Assembly (NCBI GenBank): GCA_964485235.1
Contig: CAZAIO010000001.1
Coordinates: 1-64,000, forward strand
Length of the DNA: 64,000 bases
Direction: 5' to 3'
DNA from: CAZAIO01 sp964485235
Lineage (GTDB): Bacteria > Chloroflexota > Dehalococcoidia > GIF9 > UBA5629
Notes under the pieces: generated by a model
What the model was told of the DNA's origin: nothing
Database searches by the model: none
What the model saw: only the letters and a program-made list of their open reading frames with translations
Shown here: piece by piece, positions 24,720 to 33,129 of the stretch
Layout of the letters: each line of letters begins with the position of its first letter
How positions within the stretch are numbered: the first letter of the stretch is position 1
Made by a program: the position numbers and the translations under genes

Positions 24720-25570
24720 CTATAGGTTTTATCGGGGCAGGGATTACAGGCACAGCACTATCAGTGCGGCTCGCTCAACAGGGCTATCAAGTCGTTGCAG
24801 TAGCAAGCAAAAGTATGTCATCTGCAAAAAGATTCGAGAGCCGGATACAGGGTTGCAACAGTTATAAGACCGCTCAGGAAGTTGCAGACCGGGCACAACT
24901 TGTTTTCATTACCACCCCGGACGATGTAATTTCAGATGTCGCATCAAATATTCAGTGGCACGAAGGACAATACGCCGTCCATTGTAGCGGTGCGCATTCT
25001 ACGGACATCCTGGAAGCAGCACAAAAATGCGGCGCCGGCACCGGATGTTTTCATCCGTTACAAACGTTCGCAAGTATCGAACAGGCGATCGAAAACATAC
25101 CCGGTTCTACATTCGCTATTGAAGCCGAAGCACCGCTATCGACCATTCTTAAAGATATGGCGACTGCTATGAACGGAAATTGTGTGATGTTACAGGCAGG
25201 CGATAAAGTACTCTACCACGCTGCTGCGGTAATAGCCTGCAACTACCTGGTTACACTGGTCAAACTGGCAACTGACCTCTGGTCTGAATTTGGAACATCG
25301 CGGGCACAGGCTGTGAAAGCACTAATGCCGTTATTACAGGGTACGTTGAGTAATATAGAACAGGTCGGTCTCCCCGACTGCCTTACCGGGCCTATAGCAC
25401 GGGGCGATATCGGAACAGTGGAAAAACATATACAGGCACTTAAAGAGAAAACACCGTCTCTACTCAGCAGTTACAGGGAACTTGGACTTCAGACTATCCC
25501 GATTGCTGCCGCAAAAGGCAAAATCGATAGCGAGAGCGCCGAAGCTTTAAAAGCTCTTTTTAATATTTAA
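24713..25570 (+). CDS. Rossmann/DUF2520 oxidoreductase, candidate ketopantoate reductase
   Basis: 285 residues. The N-terminal Rossmann domain has GFIGAGITGTAL at residues 4-15. It is followed by HCSGAHSTDIL near 85-95, GCFHPLQTFAS near 105, and an all-helical DUF2520 domain (about 130-280) with YHAAAVIACNYLVTL and LTGPIARGD. The fold is related to ketopantoate and F420-dependent reductases. No panE gene is present, while panB, panC and panD are, and this gene overlaps the previous one by 7 bases. It is therefore a good candidate for the NAD(P)H-dependent ketopantoate reductase step, like the PanG type described in some bacteria; that assignment is inference. Confidence 0.8.
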   Translation: MLTIGFIGAGITGTALSVRLAQQGYQVVAVASKSMSSAKRFESRIQGCNSYKTAQEVADRAQLVFITTPDDVISDVASNIQWHEGQYAVHCSGAHSTDILEAAQKCGAGTGCFHPLQTFASIEQAIENIPGSTFAIEAEAPLSTILKDMATAMNGNCVMLQAGDKVLYHAAAVIACNYLVTLVKLATDLWSEFGTSRAQAVKALMPLLQGTLSNIEQVGLPDCLTGPIARGDIGTVEKHIQALKEKTPSLLSSYRELGLQTIPIAAAKGKIDSESAEALKALFNI

Positions 25571-25590
25571 TTTAAACGAGGAGAACTGTA

Positions 25591-25983
25591 ATGAGGACAA
25601 TGCTAAGAAGCAAAATTCATAGGGCACGGGTCACCGAGACCAATGTCTCCTACGAAGGGAGTATCACCATCGATTCACAACTTTTAGAGGCTGCCGACAT
25701 CCTTCCCTATGAAAGAGTCGAGGTGCTGAATGTAAACAACGGAGCACGCTTCAGCACATACACAATTGAAGGAAAACGAGGGTCCGGAGAAATTTGCATT
25801 AATGGTGCAGCCGCCCGGCTCGCCGCAAAAGACGATATCGTCATCATACTCTCGTATGAATCAGTGACAAATGAGGAAGTCGGAAAAGTTAAACCCATTA
25901 TGGTCTACGTAAACTCCGATAATGAAATCAAGTCCATAAAACATGCCGGAGACCATGCAGAAAATGTACTTGTAACGTTATAA
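25591..25983 (+). CDS. panD: Aspartate 1-decarboxylase
   Basis: 130 residues. The pyruvoyl enzyme makes beta-alanine from L-aspartate. The self-cleavage site Gly23-Ser24 lies in YEGSITID; the N-terminal RTMLRSKIHRARVTE and the INGAAARLAAKDDIVIILSY core are diagnostic. A good ribosome site, GAGGAG, precedes the start. It lies between the DUF2520 reductase and panB, so beta-alanine and pantoate branches are co-expressed. Confidence 0.97.
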   Translation: MRTMLRSKIHRARVTETNVSYEGSITIDSQLLEAADILPYERVEVLNVNNGARFSTYTIEGKRGSGEICINGAAARLAAKDDIVIILSYESVTNEEVGKVKPIMVYVNSDNEIKSIKHAGDHAENVLVTL

Positions 25984-25998
25984 AAGTGAGGCGCTTTC

Positions 25999-26832
25999 AT
26001 GCGTGTGAGTATTAACGACATCAAGCAGAAGAAGCTGAACAAAGAAAAATTTGCGATGCTTACTGCATATGATTATTCAACGGCAAAGCTGATTGAAGAA
26101 GCAGGCATCCCCATCATTTTAGTTGGTGATAGCCTCGGCACGGTTATACTTGGATATGAGTCCACTATTCCGGTGACGATAGACGTGATGATCCACCACA
26201 CTAAAGCTGTTGTACGCGGAACAAAGCATGCTCTTGTAGTAGGTGATATGCCGTTTATGACATACCACACAGATATACCTGAAGCCATGAAAAATGCAGC
26301 CCGTTTTATACAGGAAGCCGGAGCACAGGCAGTGAAGCTCGAAGGAGGAGTTGTCGTTGCTGATACGGTAAAACGTATCGTTGATTGCGGCATACCGGTA
26401 ATGGGACACATAGGGCTTACACCACAATTTATTCATCAACTGGGCGGGTTTAAAGTACAGGGAAAAACTTCGGAAGCAGCGGAACGTTTACTTAAGGACG
26501 CGATAGCCCTGGAACAGGCAGGAGTTTTCAGCATAGTACTGGAACTGGTCCCCTCACAACTTTCAAAGTTTATTACTGAAACAATAAACGTTCCTACTAT
26601 TGGAATAGGAGCCGGCCCCGACTGCGACGGGCAGGTGCAGGTAATCAGCGATATGCTCGGACTGTTTACCGACTTCGTCCCCAAACACGCCAAACAATAT
26701 GCCAGATTGTCCGAAAATATAACTGCTGCAGTTAAAAGCTACATAGAAGAGGTCACATCCGGCGTTTTCCCCACTGCACAACATTCATCGTCGATAGACG
26801 AGCAAGTACTTAAAAATATTAAACGCTCATAA
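25999..26832 (+). CDS. panB: 3-methyl-2-oxobutanoate hydroxymethyltransferase
   Basis: 277 residues, typical PanB. It adds a hydroxymethyl group from methylene-tetrahydrofolate to ketoisovalerate, giving ketopantoate. Motifs: MLTAYDYSTAKLIEEAGI, VGDSLGTVILGYESTIPVT with the metal-binding Asp, KLEGG, GHIGLTPQ and GIGAGPDCDGQVQV. It starts 16 bases after panD and ends 4 bases before panC. Confidence 0.97.
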   Translation: MRVSINDIKQKKLNKEKFAMLTAYDYSTAKLIEEAGIPIILVGDSLGTVILGYESTIPVTIDVMIHHTKAVVRGTKHALVVGDMPFMTYHTDIPEAMKNAARFIQEAGAQAVKLEGGVVVADTVKRIVDCGIPVMGHIGLTPQFIHQLGGFKVQGKTSEAAERLLKDAIALEQAGVFSIVLELVPSQLSKFITETINVPTIGIGAGPDCDGQVQVISDMLGLFTDFVPKHAKQYARLSENITAAVKSYIEEVTSGVFPTAQHSSSIDEQVLKNIKRS

Positions 26833-26836
26833 TATT

Positions 26837-27670
26837 ATGGAAATTGCAGAAACAATCGATAAAATAAAGTCCCTGACACGCGCAATGTCCGGCTCGGTTG
26901 GCTTCGTCCCTACGATGGGATTCCTTCATGAAGGGCATTTGTCACTTGTCCGTAAAGCCCGTGAAGAAAACGACGTCGTTGTAGTAAGTATTTTCGTCAA
27001 TCCGACACAGTTCGGGAAGAACGAGGATTTCGGCAGCTATCCACGGAACTTTAAACAGGATATCGAAATGCTGCAAAAAGAGCAGACCGACATCGTATTT
27101 TTCCCTTCAGCAGTCGAGATGTATCCCGACGGATTTGACAGCTGGGTGGAGGTCAAACAGGTTACCGACCATCTTGAAGGTATTTGCCGTCCGGGCCATT
27201 TTCAGGGAGTCACTACAGTCGTTGCCAAGTTATTTAACATTGTTGAACCGGACAGGGCGTATTTCGGACAGAAGGATGCCCAACAGGCAATTGTTATACA
27301 AAAAATGGTCCGGGACTTGAATATGAACCTTGATGTGATCGTCCTTCCTACCTGCAGGGAAAGTGACGGGCTGGCAATGAGCAGCCGTAATACCTATCTC
27401 ACTCCGGAAGAGCGCAATATAGCTGCAGTTCTCTTTCGCGCATTAACTCTTTCCAGAGCTCTGTATGAAAAAGGAGAAAAAGACGCTGCATTTATCAGAC
27501 AGGAAATGCAGAAAATGATCGAAAAAGAAAAGTTCACCTTTGTTGAATATATAAGCATCGCAGATGAACGTACACTCGAAGAACTGACGGAAATCACTCC
27601 GCCCGCGCTTGTATCCCTCGCTGTAAAAGTCGGTAAGACAAGGCTGATCGATAATATTGTGCTGAAATAG
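26837..27670 (+). CDS. panC: Pantothenate synthetase
   Basis: 277 residues. It joins pantoate and beta-alanine with ATP to give pantothenate. The nucleotidyl-transferase motifs are FVPTMGFLHEGHLSLV (HxGH), VSIFVNPTQF, RPGHFQGVTTVV, FGQKDAQQ and the KMSKS-like MSSRN. Last gene of the operon; the following 0.9 kb has no gene and no clear terminator. Confidence 0.97.
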   Translation: MEIAETIDKIKSLTRAMSGSVGFVPTMGFLHEGHLSLVRKAREENDVVVVSIFVNPTQFGKNEDFGSYPRNFKQDIEMLQKEQTDIVFFPSAVEMYPDGFDSWVEVKQVTDHLEGICRPGHFQGVTTVVAKLFNIVEPDRAYFGQKDAQQAIVIQKMVRDLNMNLDVIVLPTCRESDGLAMSSRNTYLTPEERNIAAVLFRALTLSRALYEKGEKDAAFIRQEMQKMIEKEKFTFVEYISIADERTLEELTEITPPALVSLAVKVGKTRLIDNIVLK

Positions 27671-27952
27671 GATACGTCTGAGTTCCGGTATACCTACGCA
27701 TACCCCATTAAAAACCCGAACGATTGACCGCACGCCCAATTTCTGATACACTTCCCAACTGGTCATTTTGTTGGTTATTTCTTACTGCCTGCTATATTAT
27801 GCTGTCTTTGTATCGTCAAGGCAGTAATACCCGTTAAAGTGAAACATGGACGGTGTTGCTCAAGTGACAAAAGGAAAGCCGGTCTCCGGTTACCAGTATT
27901 ATTACCCGTTTTATCCTGACAAACGCGGGAAAAAAGGTGACAGGTATCCGCC

Positions 27953-27982
27953 TTGACTGAGACTACCTCTGCTGCTTATAAT
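27953..27982 (+). promoter_or_regulatory. Promoter upstream of the candidate structured RNA
   Basis: TTGACT at 27953-27958, 18-base spacer, TATAAT at 27977-27982. The predicted start near 27988-27990 coincides with GG at the beginning of the outer helix of the structure that follows. Confidence 0.6.
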
Positions 27983-27984
27983 AG

Positions 27985-28102
27985 ACTGGTTTTGCTCCGG
28001 TATTTCACAGGTAGCAGTCCTGCCTTGAGCAAACCTGTTGCAAGCAGGTGAGAAAAATTAAAGGGGAATCAAGGCTTTTTATTAACAAACCAGTTTTCCC
28101 CT
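27985..28102 (+). ncRNA. Candidate structured RNA (nested and competing helices)
   Basis: Outer helix: ACTGGTTTTG (27985-27994) with CAAACCAGT (28086-28094), one bulge. Middle helix: GCCTTGA (28022-28028) with TCAAGGC (28069-28075), 7 perfect pairs. Inner hairpin: ACCTG (28033-28037) and CAGGT (28045-28049). A fourth pairing, AGGGGAA (28062-28068) with TTCCCCT (28096-28102), crosses the others as a pseudoknot or alternative fold. It lies directly behind a promoter and far upstream (about 500 bases) of the next gene. It could be a small RNA, a 6S-like RNA or a switch; I cannot place it in a known class. Confidence 0.45.
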
Positions 28103-28595
28103 GATAATGCCAGGTTCGCTCCTGCCGTTGTCCCGGTAGGAAATTAATTAAATAGAATCGGCTCTTTTCATACACAGGACGCCATATCAGAAACCCGTTA
28201 TTCAATTGATACGGTATCCCGATTGGTAACCTGTATGCAAAGCTGCCGGAAGAATACAAATAAAAATTTTGTTTTCTATTACCGATTATAAATAATGAGC
28301 AGGGTTAAAAATTTGCCATCAAGTCATAGTAGTCCAGTGCCCGATCTTCCTGATAACCGGGGAATTAAACTGCCGCTCAATACAAGAAATATTTCTGTAC
28401 CACGCGGCCTCTCAGGGCAAATAACGTACAAGAATGTATCCGGGAACATTAATTTCTTTTTTACAGTATTACGCAGTTCCCATCATTTCTTCACAGGATT
28501 TCTGAATACAGTCACTAAACGCGTAATAATCGGCAATGTATCGTATTTCCTTAATACAATGTCATACATCGTAATGACTGAGGAGGTCTTTTAAC

Positions 28596-30791
28596 ATGGC
28601 TGAGATATCGATAACAATAGACGGACAACAGGTAAAAGCTGAGAGCGAAATGACCATATATCAAGCTGCTGAAAAAGCAGGCATTTATATCCCCGGACTA
28701 TGTGCTCATCCTGACCTGCCACCCTCCGGAGAATGTGGCCTCTGCCTTGTCTCAATCGAAGGACAAGCAGACCTCGTACTGTCCTGTACTACAAAAGTCT
28801 CAGAAAATACCGTAATCACGACCAACTCTCCTGAAATACGGGCGAAGCAAAGCGAAGTACTGAATAAGATCCTCGCGGAACATCCCACCGCCTGTCTAAC
28901 CTGCTGGCGAAAAGAACGCTGTAACCCGTTCGATATATGCCTCAGAAATATCGCCGTCACCGAACGATGTGTGACCTGTCCGGAAAATGGAAGGTGCGAA
29001 TTACAAAAAGTAGTCGATTTTTTCGATATTACCTGTGAAACAGTACCATATACATACAGAGATCTGCCGATTAATACAGATAATCCGTTTTTCGATCTCG
29101 ATTATAATCTTTGCATTGCATGCGGACGTTGCGTTCGCGCTTGCGGCGACCTGCGTGGCATAAAAGCATTGGATTTTATTGAAATGGACGGTTATCGTGT
29201 AGCTGGTCCGGTTAATGGAACCCATAAAGATTCCGGATGCAAATACTGCTTTACCTGTGTGGAAGTTTGCCCTACCGGAGCGCTAGTCGATAAAGTGGCT
29301 CGCTATCATTCTATAGCTGAATGGGAAGCATACGTCGTTCCGTGCAAAGAAGCATGCCCGGCACATATAGATATTCCGCGTTATATTAATTACATCGCAC
29401 AGGGGAAATACAGTGAAGCGCTTGCAGTGATACGGGAGAAAGTTCCGTTTCCGGGATCGCTCGGACGTGTGTGTATTCATCCCTGTGAACAGGCATGTAG
29501 ACGGGGCAATTTAAATATAGATGAACCGCTCTGTATTAAATTCCTTAAGCGGTTCGCCGCAGACCACGATACGGAATTGTGGAAAAAGAACTCCAGGATG
29601 GAGCCGTCGACAGGAAAGAAGGTTGCTGTAATCGGTTCCGGCCCTGCCGGACTGACTGCAGCGTATTATCTGGCAAAGAAAGGACATTCGGTAACAATAT
29701 TTGAAGCATTACCCGAGACCGGCGGTATGATGAGAGTGGGAATCCCGTCTTATCGCTTGCCTCGTGAAATATTGGATGCAGAAATAAAAGAAATAGAAAA
29801 CGTGGGAGTGGAAATCAGGACCGGTGTAAGAATCGAATCACTGGATAATGTATTCGAACAGGGTTACGATTCCATTTTTATCGGCATAGGAGCACACAAA
29901 GGAACCAAATCGGGGATCGATGGTGAAAGCGGTCCCGGCGTACTGGACGGAGTAGACTTTCTCCGCAAAGTCAGCTTGGGTGAAAAGGTCACAATAGGAA
30001 AAAGGATAGCGGTATTCGGTGGAGGAAATGCAGCAATTGACTGCGCACGGGTTGCAAAGCGGATTGGAGCCGAAGAGGTAACAATTCTTTATCGCCGTAC
30101 CCGCGCAGAAATGCCTGCGGCTGCGGAAGAAGTCGAGGAAGCAATACATGAAGGCATAAAAATTATTTTCCTCGTCAATCCCACCGGAATAAAACCGAAA
30201 GAAAACAGCTGCCTTGATACAGAATGTCTGCGAATGGAACTGGGAGAACCGGACGCAAGCGGGAGACGCCGTCCTGTCCCGATAAAAGGGAGTGAGTTCA
30301 TCACGGAATTCGATAATTTCATTTCAAGTATCGGTCAAACGGCAGATATTCCGGAGCAGTTCAAAGTGGAGATCGGGAGAGGAAATGTTATCAAAGTGAG
30401 CAACAGGAATCTGGAAACAAGCCGAAAGGGTGTATTTGCCGGTGGCGATATAGTCACAGGCCCGGCATCCGTCATTGGAGCCATTGCACAGGGCAGACAG
30501 GCAGCCGGCTCTATAGATAGATACCTGGGCGGAAATGGAATTATCGATGAGGAACTCATACCCTTTGAGACACCCGATAAATGGTTTGGACAGGACCTCT
30601 CATTTACGGATAAACACCAGCCGGTAATGCCGGGCATAGATGTAAAAGAGAGAATGAAAGGTTTTGTCGAAGTTGAACTCGGGTATGATGAAACTGTCGC
30701 GATCGAAGAAGCTAAACGCTGTTTCCGGTGCGATATGAGACTCCGTCTGTCCAGCCCCATGTTACCGCCTGCAAAAGTTAAATCAGCATAG
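28596..30791 (+). CDS. NuoG-like Fe-S domains fused to a GltD/SfrB-type flavin oxidoreductase
   Basis: 731 residues. [2Fe-2S] ferredoxin domain with Cys36, 47, 50, 64. A NuoG-like His-Cys3 cluster has His96, Cys100, 103, 109. Extra Cys lie at 125, 128 and 134. Two [4Fe-4S] motifs sit at Cys173/176/179/183 and 215/218/221/225. A GltD-type linker has its own Cys-rich motifs (250-305). Then FAD-binding VIGSGPAGLTAAY near 345 and NADPH-binding VFGGGNAAIDCA near 470. Such fusions act in NAD(P)H/ferredoxin electron transfer with hydrogenases, formate dehydrogenases or Nfn. Followed 14 bases later by nfnA, then nfnB, so it is likely an additional electron-input subunit or an independent NADPH oxidoreductase. 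AGGAGG precedes the ATG. Confidence 0.88.
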   Translation: MAEISITIDGQQVKAESEMTIYQAAEKAGIYIPGLCAHPDLPPSGECGLCLVSIEGQADLVLSCTTKVSENTVITTNSPEIRAKQSEVLNKILAEHPTACLTCWRKERCNPFDICLRNIAVTERCVTCPENGRCELQKVVDFFDITCETVPYTYRDLPINTDNPFFDLDYNLCIACGRCVRACGDLRGIKALDFIEMDGYRVAGPVNGTHKDSGCKYCFTCVEVCPTGALVDKVARYHSIAEWEAYVVPCKEACPAHIDIPRYINYIAQGKYSEALAVIREKVPFPGSLGRVCIHPCEQACRRGNLNIDEPLCIKFLKRFAADHDTELWKKNSRMEPSTGKKVAVIGSGPAGLTAAYYLAKKGHSVTIFEALPETGGMMRVGIPSYRLPREILDAEIKEIENVGVEIRTGVRIESLDNVFEQGYDSIFIGIGAHKGTKSGIDGESGPGVLDGVDFLRKVSLGEKVTIGKRIAVFGGGNAAIDCARVAKRIGAEEVTILYRRTRAEMPAAAEEVEEAIHEGIKIIFLVNPTGIKPKENSCLDTECLRMELGEPDASGRRRPVPIKGSEFITEFDNFISSIGQTADIPEQFKVEIGRGNVIKVSNRNLETSRKGVFAGGDIVTGPASVIGAIAQGRQAAGSIDRYLGGNGIIDEELIPFETPDKWFGQDLSFTDKHQPVMPGIDVKERMKGFVEVELGYDETVAIEEAKRCFRCDMRLRLSSPMLPPAKVKSA

Positions 30792-30805
30792 CAACGGAGG
30801 AATAG

Positions 30806-31639
30806 ATGTACAAAATTGTAGCCAAGGAGAAACTTAATCCGGTAATCGACTACATAAGAGTGGAAGCACCTGCAGTAGCAAAGAAAGCACAGGCCGGACA
30901 ATTCGTAGTAATCCGCGTCGACGAAGTGGGTGAGCGGATTCCGTTAACACTGGCAGACTGGGATGCAAAAGAAGGCACAGTTACCCTGGTAGCCATGAAA
31001 GTCGGGACCTCGACCTATAAATTATCCAGCCTGAATACCGGAGATAGTATACTCAACCTTGTTGGTCCGCTTGGGCTGGCATCAGATATCGAAGATTTTG
31101 GAACCGTAATATGTGTAGGGGGCGGTGTAGGAATAGCGCCCGTCTATCCGATAGCCCGTTCGCTTAAAAAAGCGGGAAACAAGGTCATTTCGATAATAGG
31201 AGCACGAAATAAAGACCTTTTATTCTGGGAAGACAGAATGAAAAGCGTAAGCGATGAACTTGTTGTAACCACCGATGACGGCTCATACGCAAGAAAAGGG
31301 CTTGTGACTGAACCGTTGAAAGAGTTTTTACAAAAAGAAAAAGTAGCCCGTGTAATTGCCATCGGGCCGGCAATAATGATGAAATTTTGCTCGCTTACTA
31401 CCAAAGAATTTAACGTACCGACATTTGTAAGTCTCAATTCAATTATGGTCGATGGTACGGGGATGTGCGGTTGCTGCCGTGTCTCCGTAGGAGATAAAAC
31501 AAAATTTGCATGTGTGGATGGACCTGACTTCGACGGACATGAGGTTGACTGGGACGTACTCGCTAAAAGACAGCAGAGTTATCTAAACCAGGAAAAGAAG
31601 TCCATGGAATTATGGGAATGCCACTGTAAAAAAGCCTGA
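30806..31639 (+). CDS. nfnA: Ferredoxin-NADP+ reductase subunit alpha (NfnA/SudB)
   Basis: 277 residues, the size of NfnA. FAD domain of the ferredoxin reductase type (about 1-100, with ERIPLTLADWD), an NAD-binding domain starting VGGGVGIAPVYPIARSLKKAG, and a C-terminal [2Fe-2S] site DGTGMCGCCRV with a further Cys in KFACVDGPDFDGHEVDW. In known NfnA one cluster ligand is Asp, and that Asp is present just before the Cys run. In complex with NfnB it catalyses reversible bifurcation between NADH/ferredoxin and NADP+. Strong ribosome site CGGAGG. Confidence 0.93.
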   Translation: MYKIVAKEKLNPVIDYIRVEAPAVAKKAQAGQFVVIRVDEVGERIPLTLADWDAKEGTVTLVAMKVGTSTYKLSSLNTGDSILNLVGPLGLASDIEDFGTVICVGGGVGIAPVYPIARSLKKAGNKVISIIGARNKDLLFWEDRMKSVSDELVVTTDDGSYARKGLVTEPLKEFLQKEKVARVIAIGPAIMMKFCSLTTKEFNVPTFVSLNSIMVDGTGMCGCCRVSVGDKTKFACVDGPDFDGHEVDWDVLAKRQQSYLNQEKKSMELWECHCKKA

Positions 31640-31654
31640 TTTTGGAGGATAGCG

Positions 31655-33073
31655 TTGGAAGAACAAGCAAAACCGAAAATTGATTTAAATCGAGTACCCA
31701 TGCCTCATCAGGACCCCAAGGTCCGGGCAAAAAATTACGATGAAGTTGCCGTCGGATACACACATGAAATGGCATTACAGGAAGCCAATCGCTGTATTCA
31801 GTGTAAAAAACGCCCGTGCGTTTCCGGCTGCCCCGTAAATGTAGATATACCGGAATTTATTGCGGCAATCAGGAACAATGATATGCCCGGTGCGGTCAAA
31901 GCATTAAAGGGAAAGAACAGCCTTCCCGGCATCTGCGGACGCGTTTGTCCTCAAGAAACACAATGTGAAAGTCTCTGTACACTGGGAAAGAAAGGTGCAC
32001 CGGTTGCTATCGGCCGTCTGGAGCGGTTTGTTGCCGATTGGGAACGAAATTCAAAAGGAGCAACAGGAACACAATCATCTGATATTGCCCCGTCATCGGG
32101 GAAGAAAGTAGCCGTCATCGGCTCGGGACCTGCCGGACTTACATGCGCGGCAGACCTTGCTAAAATGGGACATAAAGTCACCATGTTCGAGGCGCTTCAT
32201 GTAGCGGGAGGCGTCCTTATGTACGGCATTCCGGAGTTCCGTTTACCGAAGGCTATCGTGCAGAACGAAGTAAAATATATACAATCGCTGGGTGTTGAGC
32301 TAAATCTTGACTCAGTTATGGGTAAGCTGGAAACGGTAGATGAACTGCTTCAGAACGGGTATGATGCTGTATTTCTGGGAACAGGCGCGGGATTGCCGAT
32401 GTTCCAGAATATACCCGGTGAAAACTTCAACGGAGTGTACTCGGCGAATGAGTTTCTCACCAGGATCAACCTTATGAAAGCATACCTTTTCCCGGAATAC
32501 GATACGCCCATCATGGTCGGTAAAAGGGTTGCTGTAGTCGGAGGCGGTAATGTTGCCATGGACTCTGCCCGCTGTGCACTCAGGCTGGGCGCGGACGAAG
32601 TATATATCATCTACCGCAGGTCAAAGGCAGAAATGCCTGCCCGTCGCGAAGAGGTTGAAAACGCAGAAGAGGAAGGAATAATATTTAAATTCCTCACCAA
32701 CCCCAAAAGCTATCTCGGCGATGAACGAGGCTGGGTAAAAGCAATCGAATGTTATGAGATGGAGCTCGGTGAACCCGATGAAAGCGGACGCCGCCGCCCT
32801 GTAGTGAAACCGAACAGCGAATTCGCCATCGATATCGATGTCGCGGTAGTTGCACTGGGAACGACACCGAACCCGCTTATCCCGTCGACCACAGATGGAC
32901 TCGAAACGACAAAACGCGGCACAGTAGTTGCCGATGAAGAAACGGGAAAGACCATGAAAGATCGTGTCTGGGCCGGTGGCGACGTGGTAACCGGCGCTGC
33001 AACAGTTATCAGCGCGATGGGAGCCGGAAAAAGAGCGGCAGCTTCAATAGATGCCTTTTTAAAAGGAAAATAA
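31655..33073 (+). CDS. nfnB: NADPH-dependent ferredoxin reductase subunit beta (NfnB/GltA-like)
   Basis: 472 residues from a TTG start at 31655, with GGAGG 6 bases upstream. N-terminal cluster motifs: CIQCKKRPCVSGCPV and GRVCPQETQCESLC, two [4Fe-4S] sites. FAD motif VIGSGPAGLTCAADLAKMGHKV near residue 152, GGVLMYGIPEFRLPK near 185, and NADPH motif VVGGGNVAMDSARCALRLGA near 293. It resembles the small subunit of glutamate synthase, but the adjacent nfnA makes NfnB the better call. It would feed NADPH electrons to the bifurcating FAD. Confidence 0.92.
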   Translation: MEEQAKPKIDLNRVPMPHQDPKVRAKNYDEVAVGYTHEMALQEANRCIQCKKRPCVSGCPVNVDIPEFIAAIRNNDMPGAVKALKGKNSLPGICGRVCPQETQCESLCTLGKKGAPVAIGRLERFVADWERNSKGATGTQSSDIAPSSGKKVAVIGSGPAGLTCAADLAKMGHKVTMFEALHVAGGVLMYGIPEFRLPKAIVQNEVKYIQSLGVELNLDSVMGKLETVDELLQNGYDAVFLGTGAGLPMFQNIPGENFNGVYSANEFLTRINLMKAYLFPEYDTPIMVGKRVAVVGGGNVAMDSARCALRLGADEVYIIYRRSKAEMPARREEVENAEEEGIIFKFLTNPKSYLGDERGWVKAIECYEMELGEPDESGRRRPVVKPNSEFAIDIDVAVVALGTTPNPLIPSTTDGLETTKRGTVVADEETGKTMKDRVWAGGDVVTGAATVISAMGAGKRAAASIDAFLKGK

Positions 33074-33084
33074 GCGAAATAGAA

Positions 33085-33122
33085 TATAAGCACTTGACAA
33101 AGTGCTTATATATATTTACAAT
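33085..33122 (+). promoter_or_regulatory. Promoter with an 11-bp inverted repeat over the -35 box
   Basis: TTGACA (33094-33099), 17-base spacer, TACAAT (33117-33122). The -35 lies in the centre of a perfect inverted repeat, TATAAGCACTT-GACA-AAGTGCTTATA (33085-33110). The repeat could be an operator that hides the -35 or a weak terminator for the gene upstream; no T run of note follows. It drives the T-box leader. Confidence 0.65.
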
Positions 33123-33129
33123 TCACGCA

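Larger units (their letters stand above)
27671..28595. other. 925-base non-coding stretch between panC and the Fe-S/flavin operon
   Basis: No protein gene is convincing. A 99-codon frame at 28295-28594 has no ribosome site, no recognisable domain, and runs across the Shine-Dalgarno of the next gene. Features seen are a promoter (27953-27982), a candidate structured RNA (27985-28102), and AGGAGG before 28596. The stretch is unusually long for this gene-dense window. Confidence 0.55.

Noticed and set aside
28005..28259. 84-codon minus-strand open frame across the candidate structured RNA
   Set aside because: No ribosome site or family signal; it overlaps complementary segments that are better explained as RNA helices.
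28295..28594. 99-codon plus-strand open frame before the NuoG/GltD-type gene
   Set aside because: No ribosome site, no recognisable domain, ends across the next gene's ribosome site, and lies in low-complexity AT-rich DNA.
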